A stretch of DNA of 64,000 nt from Cucumis sativus (Eukaryota > Streptophyta > Magnoliopsida > Cucurbitales > Cucurbitaceae): contig NC_026656.2 in NCBI RefSeq assembly GCF_000004075.3, positions 24,562,607 to 24,626,606 on the forward strand, read 5' to 3'. How positions within the stretch are numbered: position 1 is the first letter of the stretch; each line of letters opens with the position of its first letter. Position numbers and translations under genes: made by a program. Positions 1 through 12,090 of the stretch are shown here, piece after piece. The notes beneath the pieces were generated by a model. It was not told where the DNA came from. It worked only from the letters and a program-made list of their open reading frames with translations, and searched no databases.

Positions 1-149
1 TGCCGTCATATTGGCCTGGCCTTATTCGTTTTGTCTTTGAAACTTACCTATAAACAATCTTATTTTCACTTAAAATAATACAACCCAACCACTCAACCGA
101 AGAAATAATGTTTGAGGTAGGATCACTATATTTTGAAAAATTGTATTTA

Positions 150-1480
150 GTAAGTATAGTAAGGATCTTAGATTTGAGTTTGATAGAATTAATGATAATT
201 TTAAGTTGTTTTAATAGTCAAAATGTCACACTTAGGGTTGTAATTTGTAGTTGGTTATGAGTTTAAAAATCACTTTAGGCACTTATTGGATACTTTTTAG
301 GTTGGTTTGAGAGTAAAATGTATCACTCACACGTTTTAAAGTTATCTTGAGATTTGATCCATCCTTTTATGTTGGTTGAGTTTTGAAGTAGTACTTCAAT
401 TATTTTCAAATTGTTTTGAGAGTTAAGTGTCACTTAGACAATTTTAAGAGATTTTGTAGTTGGTTTTGAGGTTGGTAGTCACACTTAATCATTCATAAGT
501 TGTTATGAGAGTTAAGACACCTTTTAGGTGATTTTTAGTAGGTTTTTAGTTTGAAAGTCACACCCAAGGCACTTTTTAACTTGTTTTGAGAGTTAAAACG
601 TCACTTCGACACTTTGTAGAAATTTTGTGTTTGGTTTTGAGTTCGGAAGGCGCACATAATCATTTTGAAGATTGTTTTGGGCTCAACACAATTTGTAGGT
701 GATTTAGTTGGTTTTTAGATTGAAAGTCATATTTAGGGAGTTTTGACTTGTAATGGGATTTAAAGTGTTACATAGACACTTTTAACTTGTTTTGAGAGTT
801 GTATTGATATTTTCACACTTTTAAGGAACTTTTCAGATTGACATTGATATTACATGCGGATATCTTTCAGCTACAACAGCCAATCATGCATATATTCCAT
901 ACTTATTGTATGCTTGAGTTGTAATATGTTGTGTCTATTCTGCAACTACGGTAGCCATTCATGCATATATTTCATACTTATTGTATGCTTTAGTTGTAAT
1001 ATGTTGTGGCTAGTCTACAGCTACGGTAGCCAATCATGCATAGATTTCATATTTATTGTACGCTTTATTGTAATATTGTAATATGTTGTGGCTATCCTAC
1101 ATACATTTTGTAGGCTTGAGTTTTATTCCTACTTAGGTAGTTTTAACTTGTTCTGAAAGTTACAGTGTTACTTGGAATTTTTTTAGAAATTTTGTAGTTG
1201 GTTTTTAGTTTGAAAGTTACACTTGAGTAGTTTTTACTTGTTTTGAGAATTAAAGTGTCACTTAGACCATTTTTAGAGATTTTGGGGTTGGTTTTGAGTT
1301 AGGAAGGTACACTTGGACATTTGTAGGTTTTTGAGATTTAAGACTTGAAGTACTTAACCACTTGTTAACTTGTTTTTTGAGTTAAAAGTGCCATTTAGAC
1401 TCATTTTAGAGATTTTGTGTTTGGGTATCTTTTAGGTTGTTTTGAGAGTTAAAGTGAGACATTGACACTTTTTGGATGTC
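150..1480. repeat. Degenerate tandem-repeat field upstream of THO7
   Basis: The phrase TTGTTTTGAGAGTTAAAGTG and variants recurs at about 411, 500, 582, 671, 790, 1149, 1240, 1371 and 1437, usually followed by CACTTAGACA and TTTTAGAGATTTTGT. Spacing is irregular, about 80-120 bases where the copies are clear. It is an old, eroded minisatellite. No coding sequence is supported here, and the array ends about 200 bases before the THO7 start, so it overlaps the likely promoter region. Confidence 0.7.
871..1104. repeat. 75-bp tandem repeat, three copies
   Basis: Units start at 871, 946 and 1021, each opening with CTACNNNAGCCA and containing ATCATGCATA-like and TAATATGTTGTG blocks. The spacing is exactly 75 bases, a multiple of three, so one frame stays open across the copies with a 25-residue hydrophobic periodicity. 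I read this as a by-product of the period and not as a gene. It sits inside the wider degenerate field. Confidence 0.85.
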
Positions 1481-1680
1481 TTTTAGGTCGGTTTGACATT
1501 GATACTGTTTCTATAGACTTGAAAGAAACACGAAACAGTCCTTCCTCAACTTCCTCACTTCTTCTATATTTCAAACTTGACCTTAGTCCTCCATTTCAAT
1601 TGCCTATTTTCGTACCTCTTCAATTTCTATGTTCTCATTTTTCACCATTTTATTTCCAGGATCTGATTAAGAAGTAGATT

Positions 1681-4557
1681 ATGTCTGTGAGAGCGAGGAA
1701 AGTCTCCACTCGAGGGGAAGCAGTGGCAGCAAATTATGCCTTTGGGCCTCTAGAAGATGATGTTATTATTAAACACAGGCTTCTCACACGGACAACCACA
1801 ACAAGGGGGGAACCTCCATTGAAGAAGCTTCAGAAGAAGTTTACTTCCTTTGTTCTTGAGATTGAAAAGGATGGGAGTAACAATGATGACTGTGAGAAGC
1901 TTTCCAGAGCTTTTTTACAAGAGTTATCCACGTTTGAAATTCCTTTGCTGAAGAGTAAAGCAGTTGTTGATGCTAATATTAGGGAAAAGGAGAGTTTCCA
2001 TGAGTTTAAGGATGAGATAAACAAACAGATTTTGTTAGCTCAGGATGATATTGAAGATCTTAAGAAACAGCTTGAAGAAAGCAAAATTGAGAGGCAACAC
2101 AAGGAGGAGTGTGAGGCAATTAGAAAACTTATAGCAGCACAACCACCTAGGTCTGTGACACAAAAGACTATTGTGGATTTGGAGAAAGAGATTGCTGCAC
2201 TTGATTCAGAGAACACAGCTAGTTCAAGGATGCTGGAGCTTCGTAAGAAGCAATTTGCGCTTTTGTTGCACGTGGTATGTTCCCAATCCCATCATCAATT
2301 TCTTGTACTTATATAGTTATATTCTTTAACTGACTCTAAATATAAACATTTTGGTCTCTTTGTTTGAAGATTCATTAGTTTAGCCATTGGATTCTCCACT
2401 ACCGCCAGTTTTTCACTTTTTGAATTGTTTAGGGATTCTTAGACTGATTGGTGCACAGAGAAGATAAAGATTTATATTTTCAAATTATGGCTCATCTGAG
2501 GAAGGATGTGCATGGTTCTATTTGTGTTTTTTTGCTAGTTTACCCTAGGTGCTGAAATGATTGGAAAATTTGATTCAATAAAAATGTAATTTCTAGTGTT
2601 CAGCCTCGAAGATCCAAGATTTTTATTTGAAAGTATCTTCTAGGCTTTTCTAGTTTTTTTAAAAATTATCTTTTAGGCTTGTGAGACCTTCCTAAGAGGA
2701 ACAACTTTATAATGTTGTGAAAAGCTTGAGAATTCAAGATGAGTATACAAACTTTAACATGTTTTGAAAGTTTCAAACCTTATTTCTGGGAAATTTTTTG
2801 AAGGTCTTCAGCTTTAACACCTCTTTTCCAAATGACAAAATCACTCTTTTAGAAACGATCTTCATGAGTCAGACCTTCATCAAAGAAACGGAGATCTTTC
2901 GGTTCTCTGTCAACATTCAATGAAGCCTTCCTATAGTTTCTTTTATATATAGAAAGAAAAGAATGAAGGAATACAAGGGAAAAAAAACCAAGTCCACACT
3001 CGAAATCTGTAGCTCTTCCTATTGTTATCTTGGCTTGAGTAAAATTGATTATCTTCGATGGAAAAGCTACAGATTTTGACTCGTTTTTTGAACACCTTAT
3101 TTACATTTCTCTCACTTTCTGTTGGGTTTGGCATAGAGATAGCAGGGCTTAGGTGGAGGTGGAGGAGGTGTTCTCACATTCTCCTTTCAAGGAGCAGGGC
3201 AGGGTTTTTAGACAGGCTAGTTTCTTTGCAGTTTCCTGGGGCATTTGGATTGAGAGGATTAATGGAACTTTTAGAGAGGTGGAGAGATCAGCTGAGGAAG
3301 TTTGGGAGGTAGTTAGGTTTATGTCTCATTATGTGCTTTGGTCACTAGACCTTTGTGTATTTATGAGTTTGGTCTTGTCCTTTTGGATTGAATCATTCTC
3401 AGTAGCTAGGGTTGGACTCTCTTTTTATAGGATTTGTTTGTTTTTTCTTCTTATCTGGTCTTCTATATTCTTTCATTTTTCTCAATGACAGCATGATTTC
3501 TTACCATAAAAAGAAACATTGCTCTTATTGAGTGTAAATTCTCCCTATGTATTTGGGACTACAGCCTTACTTCTCCAACCGTATATTCTCCTCGTGCATG
3601 TTCGAATTTCTATCTGAATGAAGTAGTTGTCTAACATGAGCTCTTGAACGAGATGGAATGCCTTTTAAGTGATGTGCATTCAAGAGTTATAGCTGTAGTC
3701 ACTTTGGAAGTGATTTAATGGTCATCTATTCTACTGTTAGCCATTCTAGAATGTATTACAACGTTCCTTCATACGGTTAAAATGTTCTGTTACTACCATT
3801 TAATCCAAGGGCTTCACAAGATGGAATATTACATGAAGATTTCTGGAACACCCAACAAGAAGACTGCCTAGAAATACCAATTAAAAAGAAAAATTTACCC
3901 TCCTGGTCCCGGATTTGGGAAAAGATTCGGTTTGCCAGTAATTTATTATCTTGTCGGAATAGAGAAAGTTGTGGCATGGTGCTTGGGTCGTTTTGAGGGA
4001 ATGTCTGTGTTTTTAACTTCCCCATTCTGGAAGTGACTTCAACCACTTCATATATATACTTTGATCTGGACTAACATTGCCGGAGGAGGATTCATCTTTA
4101 ACATCTGTTCATTTTCTCTTGCCTTTTGCCTTTTGAATTGTTGTTGGGCCATGGTGAGGTCTTTTAAACCCATCTAGAAATTGTAGCCACACCTGAAAAG
4201 ATCTCTATCCACACTTTTGACAATCTGCAAAATACCTGTCGTCTGGTGTTAAGCACTAACTAACGCTGTTCAAGTTTGTTTCTCTTGTGATTATGGGGAA
4301 GTCCGAGGTTTGCTCATATATGCTTTGAAATCCCATCTGAGCAGTTGTGCCTTGATAATTATTGTTTGACTTCGATTGTTTATATTGTACCAAATACTTG
4401 AAATCCTCAACTTATATTGGTGCAGGTGGATGAGTTGCAAAATACCATAGAGGATGAACAGAAGAGTTTAATTGAGGAAACGAGAATCACAGCTGAGGAG
4501 AATAAAATTGGTGTGGACGATGCTAGCGGAAGCCTGGAAGCCATGGCTGTCGACTGA
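1681..4557 (+). CDS. THO7: THO complex subunit 7 (THO7/THOC7-like)
   Basis: Two coding exons, 1681-2274 and 4426-4557, encode 241 residues. The junction is in phase 0: donor GTATGT at 2275, acceptor TGCAG ending at 4425. The family protein belongs to the THO/TREX complex, which couples transcription to mRNP packaging and export in the nucleus. What shows it: the N-terminal block [20 protein letters not shown] (residues 18-37), then [13 protein letters not shown], then a long heptad-like charged coiled coil from about residue 90 to the end, as in plant THO7. Exon 2 continues the coiled coil ([12 protein letters not shown]) and ends EAMAVD. Length fits the plant family. A pyrimidine-rich stretch at 1540-1660 ending TTTCCAG may be leader or a 5'-UTR intron. 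The 2,151-base intron holds a LINE fragment. Identity is secure; the exact 5' end is not. Confidence 0.92.
3058..3490 (+). mobile_element. LINE ORF2 3'-end remnant inside the THO7 intron
   Basis: The frame read from 3153 carries [20 protein letters not shown] followed by [11 protein letters not shown], the ending typical of plant LINE ORF2 proteins (zf-RVT region: W-x2-W-x-ER-N-x-x-F-R). Only the last hundred or so residues remain. Reverse transcriptase and endonuclease are absent, as expected for a 5'-truncated insertion. It lies in sense orientation within the intron at 2275-4425, so it is spliced out. A clear poly(A) tail is not visible. Confidence 0.7.
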
Positions 4558-5238
4558 GGTTGCACTCCTCGTATTTTCTGCTGTAAAACTTGTATGCATA
4601 TAGTTTTTTTTTTCAACTCAATATCAAAGAGTTCATGTTATCTGTAAAATCTTGCTCAAGTCAAGAAATCTCAATGCAATAGCGAATGAGTAATGTAGAA
4701 TCTTGTTCTTATTCTTAGGTATTCTAGGTGAAACAACTTGCCATTAGCAAATGAGTAAACCTAATTTCCATTGATGTTTAGGATTTATGTTTTTTTTTAA
4801 ATTGCAAATATATCAAATTCTACCTATAAACTTGTAACGCATATAAATTTTTATGGACTATCAGTGATAGACCAATATTTCTATTAATGATAAACTTCTA
4901 TTATCGAAAAGCTTTTGATAAATTTTACTATATTTACAGTTATGTATGATAATATTAATATTATATTTACAACTACCGACAAATATCTTATCTCACTAAT
5001 AGATATTTAAGAAAGGCAAATTAAAGCAACAAGTGTAAGATCCCAACCCACTAAATGGGCCATTGTCATTCATAAAGAAAAAGAGTCACCTTTTTCCTCA
5101 AACCCATTACATAAAACGTCCTAAGTGGTTGCTAAACATCACAAACAACCACTAAACTTATTTCTAAACACAAATGCTTAAAAAAGTCCATTCAAAACAC
5201 ATGGATGGTTATCACATTATTGGATTATGCATCATCTT
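4558..5238. other. Intergenic, THO7 3' side to first PR-10 gene
   Basis: This AT-rich spacer lies between two convergent genes and must hold both 3' UTRs. A short imperfect palindrome CTATCAGTGATAG at about 4858-4870 belongs to a motif seen again near 57090, which suggests a dispersed repeat fragment. No open frame or RNA gene is supported. Confidence 0.5.
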
Positions 5239-6206
5239 TTAAGCTGTTGACTTATTGAGGAAGTAGTGTTTGGCAGCTTGAGCAACCTCTTTCAAAGGTT
5301 CAACAGTTGCAAGTGAAGCATTTGAAGCAGCTTCTTCCTTTAACTCATATTGGATACTTGATTTTACTATGCAACTCTCTTCATTTTTCTCAATAATCTC
5401 AAAACGAAACCTATAAAGAGTAAAGCCAAGATCTAAATAACCTCCTTCCACCATTTCTGCTATTTTTATACGATTCTCATTATCCACCTTTGCAAACCTC
5501 TCTTTGTATCTCATACCACCTAAGCCTGCAACGGTTATAAACTTTTTTTCAATTATTGTCAACCTAAGTTTGTATTTGATTTGAAGGCATGTTTGAAGAG
5601 TGATTTTGAAAGTATGTTAAAATATTTCTTTCTTCCTTCAAAATCAGTTTAAATGCTTAATTAGTACATTCTTAGCTTTTAAACAAGTATATGGAAACTA
5701 GCCTGAATTTAATTAAATGATTTGTTTAGAACAAAAAGAATGTTTCCTCCCTATTAGAGCATATTATCCCATTAACTTGATTTTAAAAATTTAAATCACT
5801 TTATGACATGGTTAAAATCACATTCAAACATACTAAAACAAGAAAATAAAAACATGATATGCAAATGACAGTAAAAAATTGCAAAATGAAGCATCAAGTA
5901 TGATTAGGAGTAATTCAAAAACATAATAAAAGAAATTTGTATTATTTTCAAAATCACAACAAAACATGCCATAACGACAAGAACTAAACAGCAGTTGAGA
6001 GAGAATGAGTAAGGATTTTAACCAGGTGCAAAAGTGACATAGAGAAGAGTTCCTTCGCCGCCATTGCCTTCGAGGAACTCGATTTTCTGAACGACATTTG
6101 GGACGTGACGTAGAAGGAAGTTTCCAAACTCAACGGTGCCATAAAGCTCCCAAACTTTGGCCGCCGGCGCCTGAATCTCAGTCTCATCAATGAGTTCACT
6201 CACCAT
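5239..6206 (-). CDS. Bet v 1/PR-10 protein, norcoclaurine-synthase-like (copy A)
   Basis: Exon 1 is 6206-6023 and exon 2 is 5525-5239 on the minus strand, 156 residues. The intron interrupts the glycine codon of FAPG, with donor G|GTTAAA and acceptor TTGCAG|GC. The Bet v 1 fold gives a small hydrophobic ligand cavity; this branch includes S-norcoclaurine synthase and norbelladine synthase. Visible marks are the P-loop GNGGEGT (residues 47-53), then YKERF (Tyr68, Glu70), DNENRIK (Lys82) and EGGYLDLGFTLY. Tyr68, Glu70 and Lys82 align with Tyr108, Glu110 and Lys122 of the Thalictrum enzyme as I recall its numbering, but the position of Asp141 is Phe. An in-frame upstream ATG at 6320 exists; 6206 was chosen because copies B and C then give identical 184-base first exons. 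No signal peptide is seen. Substrate and activity cannot be read from sequence. Confidence 0.9.
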
Positions 6207-6320
6207 TTTTTTTCTTGATCTTTTTCTGCACTGAGATAAAGTACACTCAGAAAGAGATATATGTAGTTTGTTTTTCCGAGGTTCACCAAGATAAGGCCTC
6301 CATGCACCACATATTTCCAA

Positions 6321-7089
6321 TGATATTTATTTTATTCTATGTTTAAATTATATTTTGTTTTATTAAAAGCGTCTAGTTTTTAAACTTTTAAAAAGTACAT
6401 ATTTTGGTCTCCGTCGTTAAAATTCTACTATCTCTTTAACAAAATGACGAGAGAACTTCTATATTTGGATGACTATTGCTAAATAAGATAAACACCCTCG
6501 ATAATTTAGAGTTTTAATTTTTAATTAAAGATTAGATGGTAATGTGATGTTTTATCATAGAATACAAAAAATAATTACCTTCGACATTTTGATCATCATC
6601 GTTTTGACATATTGTTATTCTAGTTCATCTTCTCAACTCATACACTAGATGCAATTCATCTACATACAAAATATTTTGTCATTCATTGAGGTGTTTTTCT
6701 CTCTATTCCTCCGAGTTCTTACTTAATCTTTTTTTAGAGGTTTTGTGATTCATTGTAGAAATATTTATGTGCAATTTCGTACCGTTTATTTTATACAAAT
6801 GTTGGACTTATTTTGTTTTTCTAGTTTGTTTTATCTTGTTGTGAATGTTAACACAAATAATTGAGTTTTATTATTACTTTTTCATTCTACTCAATGTCCT
6901 TCTGATTTGTTTCAAGATTTCAATTTGAAAATATAAATAAGTAAAGAGTCGGGAATCGGGAAGCGACGTGAGAGATTTATGTTTTGAAGAAAAAAGAGAA
7001 CAAAATTAGTTTTTAATTTGAGTTTATTTTATTCAAGTGTGTTGATTATGTTTCTCTGTTGACATAAAACATTACAAGAATTCTGGATC
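6321..7089. other. AT-rich intergenic spacer
   Basis: No coding frame, RNA gene or clear repeat is recognised. It includes the promoter side of PR-10 copy A (minus strand), where no confident TATA box could be chosen among many AT runs. Confidence 0.4.
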
Positions 7090-7640
7090 TCTTAATGTTT
7101 GTTTAAATTGTGGGGAGAATAGGCATCAAGAGAATAAGCTTAAGGAGATAGAGTATCTCCCGATGTAACAACTAGAGAGTTGGGAGATATTATATCTTCC
7201 GACGCCTAAAACATGCGCGGGCAATTAATCAGCATCTCTCAACTCGGGATGGACGCATTTAATTCTCGTGAGTTACGAGGAAGGCCTAACACATATCGTG
7301 AGACATCAACAGAAAGAAAACATTTAAAAAATGATTATGTATCTCCCGTCGTGTTACTCCATGCGTCAAGAGATATAAGAGAACTCCTAACGTTTTACTA
7401 TCGTCGTCGGGAGTTATGGAGAACTACTGAAGAATGTCCGGCTGTGTTGGGAGGTCCCCTCTATAAACCCTCCCCAAATATGTATTTCACAAATATGCGA
7501 AGGGGAAGAAGAGAAGAAGTAAAAAACGTGCCACCACCGTTCTCGTCGTCTAGCTTGTGTCTTCCGGTGCCGCCCCTGTCCTCCAGTTCCATCTTCGCCA
7601 TCATCTGCTCTATCTCTTTCGTTATGTAATTTATTTAAGT
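7090..7640. mobile_element. CACTA-like subterminal repeat region (fragment)
   Basis: A cluster of direct and inverted copies of a short CTCCCGACG / CGTCGGGAG-type motif is visible: TATCTCCCGATG near 7157, GAGTTGGGAGATA near 7176, TATCTTCCGACG near 7193, CAACTCGGGATGG near 7240, TATCTCCCGTCG near 7340, CGTCGTCGGGAG near 7402. Dense subterminal repeats in both orientations are typical of CACTA (En/Spm) elements. A G+C-richer leader-like stretch (7500-7620) follows. A 138-codon open frame at 7213-7629 crosses the region but resembles no protein I know and is not called as a gene. No terminus is seen. Confidence 0.4.
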
Positions 7641-8924
7641 TAGATTACTATTTTTTCCCTAAAACTCCTTTGTTCCAAGATTATGTTCTTGTTCTTCATG
7701 TGGTTTCTTGTGATATTTTTTTTTTTTGGTGGAGCTGGATGAATGACATATTTGTTCAAATGGGGTTCAATTAACAATTTATAAGATTCTTTCTTGATGG
7801 GTTCCAAAACATAGACAACAACATTAACTTATATGTTGCTAATTTAATGTATCAAAGCAAAAATCATTAGGGGTTGATTCTGTGTGTGGGGAGATGTTCT
7901 CTTTAAGCTTTTGTTTGAAGAGCCTTTGAGGGATTTTTAAAGTTGACAAACCTCTTATATTTCATTTTTGAAAACATGGTTAAAAGGTAAAAGCTTTTGA
8001 TTATTTTGTGAATGAAGAGGAGGATATAAGTGTAAAAGAAAAAATGAAGTTTAATCCTTATATAATCTTTTGTTAGGTAGCTTTATTCCACAACTTGGAC
8101 ATACAAAAAGCTTACCCTATCCATGCCAAAGTATTTTCATATTCCTACATCTACATAATTTGTCCTAAATTAAATATTCTTTATTTTATCTGTGGTTGCT
8201 CATTTTCTCACTATAAATATAAATATAGTTGAATGATAATTTGCCACAATTTTTTCTTTCTTTTAGAACATACGTTTAAATTAGATTTTCCAAACTAACT
8301 TTCAATTGTAATAAAACATATTTATCTTTTAGATCTAAGGATGAACCAAGATTAGATCAAACTTAGAAATAAATTGTCTGTTGAGTATAAAGAAGGAGTA
8401 TCCCAATTTTTAGAAGTTGCAAAGTTTCATGTTGATTATTTCAAATGAAAATAATCGTGGAAGTCATTAAACTTGAGAGATGGCTTGAAGCCAAGAAGTA
8501 TCTCTCTTCTCTCAACAACACTCACTAACCCTAACTAGAACTTCATCTCTAACTCTAGTGTTGGAAATATTTCGATACAACTATATGCAACAAAATCAGA
8601 CTGAACTTACTCATATAATATAAAATTATCATAGCAGTGCATCTCCCATATAACATAACAATCTAGGGTTCTAACTCAGTAACATAATACAAAAATAATA
8701 TAGGGTTGTAGGTGTGGACTTATTTGAAGATGGTGTCCGGGGCTATAAGAGATGTTGTTTTATTTTTTCTTCTTTTCTATGTAATTGCTTCAAACAAACG
8801 TTATGTACTTGTTCAAATAGTAAGACACATTTTTGTTGTTGAAATTATGTTCTAATTTTATAAATGACAATTTGGTATTTGTATTTATTAATTTTGAGTT
8901 TGTTCAATTTGAAAACTTTATTTA
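7641..8924. other. AT-rich intergenic spacer
   Basis: I see no gene, RNA or well-defined repeat. The stretch is AT-rich throughout, with scattered homopolymer runs. Confidence 0.4.
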
Positions 8925-9602
8925 AATCCCATTTGTTCAAGTCTCAGAGACACCATTTAAGGGAACGCTCATCTACTTACCCTAAAGTTGAGAAGAAGTG
9001 AATTCCATCTTGTGTAATTATGTTTCCATCTTCTCACTCGGTCTTGTTCCCAAAATGATAAGTATATTGAATCGACGATACGACTACTCTCACTCATACA
9101 AATTAAAGGACAATCCCTTGCGAACAAGGGTTCATAATATACTCAGGATTTAAACTAAGTTACCTAGGTCATCCTAAATAGAAACCGAACTAGTCAACGA
9201 AGTTACATCTAGTGGTTACTATTTTGTGGTTTGATCTTATGTCAACTCATGATTGCATAGGATACCCTCACTCGCATGTCACCTACATGGATGTGTTGGA
9301 TCATTGCGTTTGTATTAAATACAAAGTCAGTCGTATCCATAGTGTTACTAGGATAAAGTATACCCAACTTCATCCCTATACTATAATTCCTTTAAGCTGA
9401 TATCAAACATTGGTCTCTGTTTGTTTCTACATACTGTTCAAGACTCATCAAACACCTTAGGATGTTAGTTTATTGGATTTTGGTTATTAAGACAAAACTA
9501 ATAATATAATTAATAACATCTATTATAATAATAACACTTTAATAATAACGGTCAATGGATTTTATTTACAATCTACGAGTTTTAGAACATAAGTTCCAAT
9601 AG
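8925..9602 (-). mobile_element. LTR-like repeat fragment (probable copia LTR), inverted copy
   Basis: Read on the minus strand it begins TTGGAACTTATGTTC near 9600 and matches the plus-strand copy at 40778-41460 along most of its length. Shared blocks include AAAACTCGTAGATTGTAAAT, CCACAAAATAGTAACCA and GATTGTCCTTT. Both copies match up to about TTGAACAAATG and then diverge. I read it as a solo or partial LTR. No target duplication could be fixed. Confidence 0.6.
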
Positions 9603-10427
9603 GACAAAGGCAAGAGAACGGTGAAAATAGAATTTTGGGGATGAGATTTTTAAAGGATGGGAGAAATCTGAAACCCGCACTATGAGAACAGTAATTGAGT
9701 AGTAGAGTTGTAGATGTTAAGTTTAAAGATTGAGCGTTCTAAACAAGTTTAAGGGTCTGGCATTGCGAGGTAAGCGTGCATTCTAGCTAAGCAAGGGTCT
9801 AACATTGTTGCTTAATAGATATAAGTTGAAATGTGGATGTATCACTTTACTTGGTTAGTTTGGTTAGTTGCTGCTTTATTATATATATGTATAGGTTTGG
9901 AAAACTTGAGAGAATTTGATCAAAGTTACAATGAATTGAATAGGACACTACAAATGCAATGTAATTAAGCTCAAACTTCACTTAGCAATGGGTGAAAGCA
10001 ATTACTTAATGGAGCTCAAAACACTTTATTAATATTTCTATTTCATAATCATCCAATTACTTAATATTTCGTCTTAAAATCATATTGTTTTTGTTTTCTC
10101 GTTTATAAAAATTAAACTTATTTAACTTCTTCCTTATTTCTTACCGACATATGTATCTTTCTTAAATATACGATGATTGAATTTTTAGCCAACATTTAAA
10201 AAGAACAACAAGGTATTAAAACCTACATTGTTTTTTTCAAATTTCAAAATTTGAAATGGTTTTTTAAACCAGTAACAAAAAAAGAATTAGATAATAAAAG
10301 GGACAAAAAATATCGACAGGTAAGTAGTGTATAATGTATAATTCTCAAAAATCAAATTGTTACGAGATGGAACGTTAATTAAGCAAAAACTAATACATAG
10401 GTACTGATCAATATGAATTGGATCGAA
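9603..10427. other. Intergenic spacer
   Basis: AT-rich sequence lying 3' of the minus-strand PR-10 copy B. It presumably contains the 3' UTR of that gene close to 10427. Nothing else is recognised. Confidence 0.4.
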
Positions 10428-12069
10428 TTATGCATCACCTTTAACATGTGGCTGACGAGTAGTATTGAGGAAATAGTTGTTGACAGCTTGAGCAATGGCT
10501 ACCAAAGGTTGAACACTTGCCAATGAAATATTTGAAGCAGCTTCTTTCTTCAATTCATATTCAACAGTTGATTTTACAATGCAACTTTCTTCATTTTTCT
10601 CAATTATCTCCACACGAAACTTGTAAAGAGTAAACCCAAGATCTAAGTAACCTCCTTCGACCGTTTCTGCTATTTTAATACGATTTTCGTTATCTATCTT
10701 CACGAACTTCTCTTTGTAACTTGTAGGACCTCCTAAACCTGTATGTATGTTATAATCATAGTCATAATTTTTTTGTCCATATGTCGAAATTTCTATCCAT
10801 CGTCGTATCTTCATGTTTCGATTATTAACCAAACAACTAATTTAAAAGCCAATTGGACATTGGTTTTCTAATACTTTTCATACGGTAGAATTTTTATATT
10901 TGGAAGATTAATTAGTAAAAATATAATTTGATTAATAAAATTAATATCAATCATTTATTACTCTTAATTTTAATTAGTTATTAAATCTACATATATTATT
11001 TTAACTTTAATAAATTTTAAGTAAAACACCTGAATAAACTTATATTAATGTCTATAGATTTGCAATGGAAAAAATAGATTTGTTAGTGTCTTATAGATAG
11101 TTTGACTCATTTTTTAGGTTTAAAAAGCCTCCTAATTTTATTTGTTTATATTTTAATAGATTAACTAATTAATTAATATAAGATTATATTAAATAATACT
11201 AAATTTATTTTTCTTTTGGCTTTATTTGATTTCAACTTACATATAAAATTGGTAGATCAAATACTAATAATCTTACATATTAAGTACAATAGAAATTTAA
11301 ATATATCTGGTATTATTTAACATTCATACCCATAAAAAATAATATTTATGATCCAAGTGGTCCTATAAATATTTATAATTTTATGATTCTCTAAAATTCG
11401 AAAATAAAAAATAAATAAAATAAGTCTGATTTCTTATTTTTATGATTTTCAGTTTTATATATCCTCTATGTCTAATAATAATATAAGATGTTGTAGTTTG
11501 TCTTTTCCTGTTGAGTTCTAAATTTGAGTAATTTACTTAATACTTAAATACATAATTAAAAATATTTCAATCACTATTTCTATGTCTCTCTTCTATAACT
11601 ATGTTTTGGTGTATCGATTGAAATATACTGCACAAAAAAACACGTAAAATGTGAGTGTTATTCTGTATTAACGTAGTACTTATACAATCAATCTTAGATG
11701 TGTTTATTAATTCATGGAATCTTACTCTAACACGTTTCAAAACTCAATAACGTAAGTATGCATGAATTTTTAAGAAATTTTAATTAAATATGTATTAATT
11801 GATGAAGAGGTCATAATTGCAGATGGTAGAAAGAAAATTATTAACAGACGATATAATTATAGAGGGAGTAGTAATGAAGATATACCATGTGCAAAAGTGA
11901 TATGGAGAAGAGTTCCTTCGCCTCCGTCGCCTTGGAGGACGTCAATTTTGTGGACGAGATTGGGGAGGTGAACTGGGATGAAGTTTACCATCTCAAGGCC
12001 GCCGTAGAGATCCCAAACTTTGGCCGCCGGCGCCTGAATCTCACTCTCATTACTTATCTCCCTCACCAT
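10428..12069 (-). CDS. Bet v 1/PR-10 protein, norcoclaurine-synthase-like (copy B)
   Basis: Exon 1 is 12069-11886 (184 bases) and exon 2 is 10738-10428 on the minus strand, 164 residues. The intron of 1,147 bases sits at the same phase-1 glycine position as in copies A and C (donor G|GTATAT, acceptor ATACAG|GT). An in-frame ATG seven codons upstream (12090) is an alternative start; 12069 matches copy A. The Bet v 1 P-loop GDGGEGT is at residues 47-53, followed by SYKEKF (Tyr69, Glu71) and DNENRIK (Lys83). The position matching Asp141 of norcoclaurine synthase is Phe. Two oddities: FAHG replaces FAPG just before the intron, and the C terminus runs about eight residues longer than copy A, ending VKGDA. 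It is most similar to copy A, so a recent tandem duplication is likely. Function is unknown beyond a ligand-binding or small-molecule enzyme role. Confidence 0.88.
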
Positions 12070-12090
12070 TATTCTTTTCTTCACATCCAC

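Noticed and set aside
1681..2316. Reading THO7 as a single 211-residue exon
   Set aside because: The last 13 codons follow a GTATGT donor and break the coiled coil; exon 4426-4557 continues it in phase and ends in the family C-terminus.
3058..3312. Frame starting [15 protein letters not shown] as a separate gene
   Set aside because: The adjacent frame carries a LINE ORF2 ending; this is retroelement debris in an intron.
7213..7629. 138-codon plus-strand open frame with an ATG
   Set aside because: It spans a CACTA-like subterminal repeat region, has no domain I recognise and its composition follows the repeat motif; not called as a gene.
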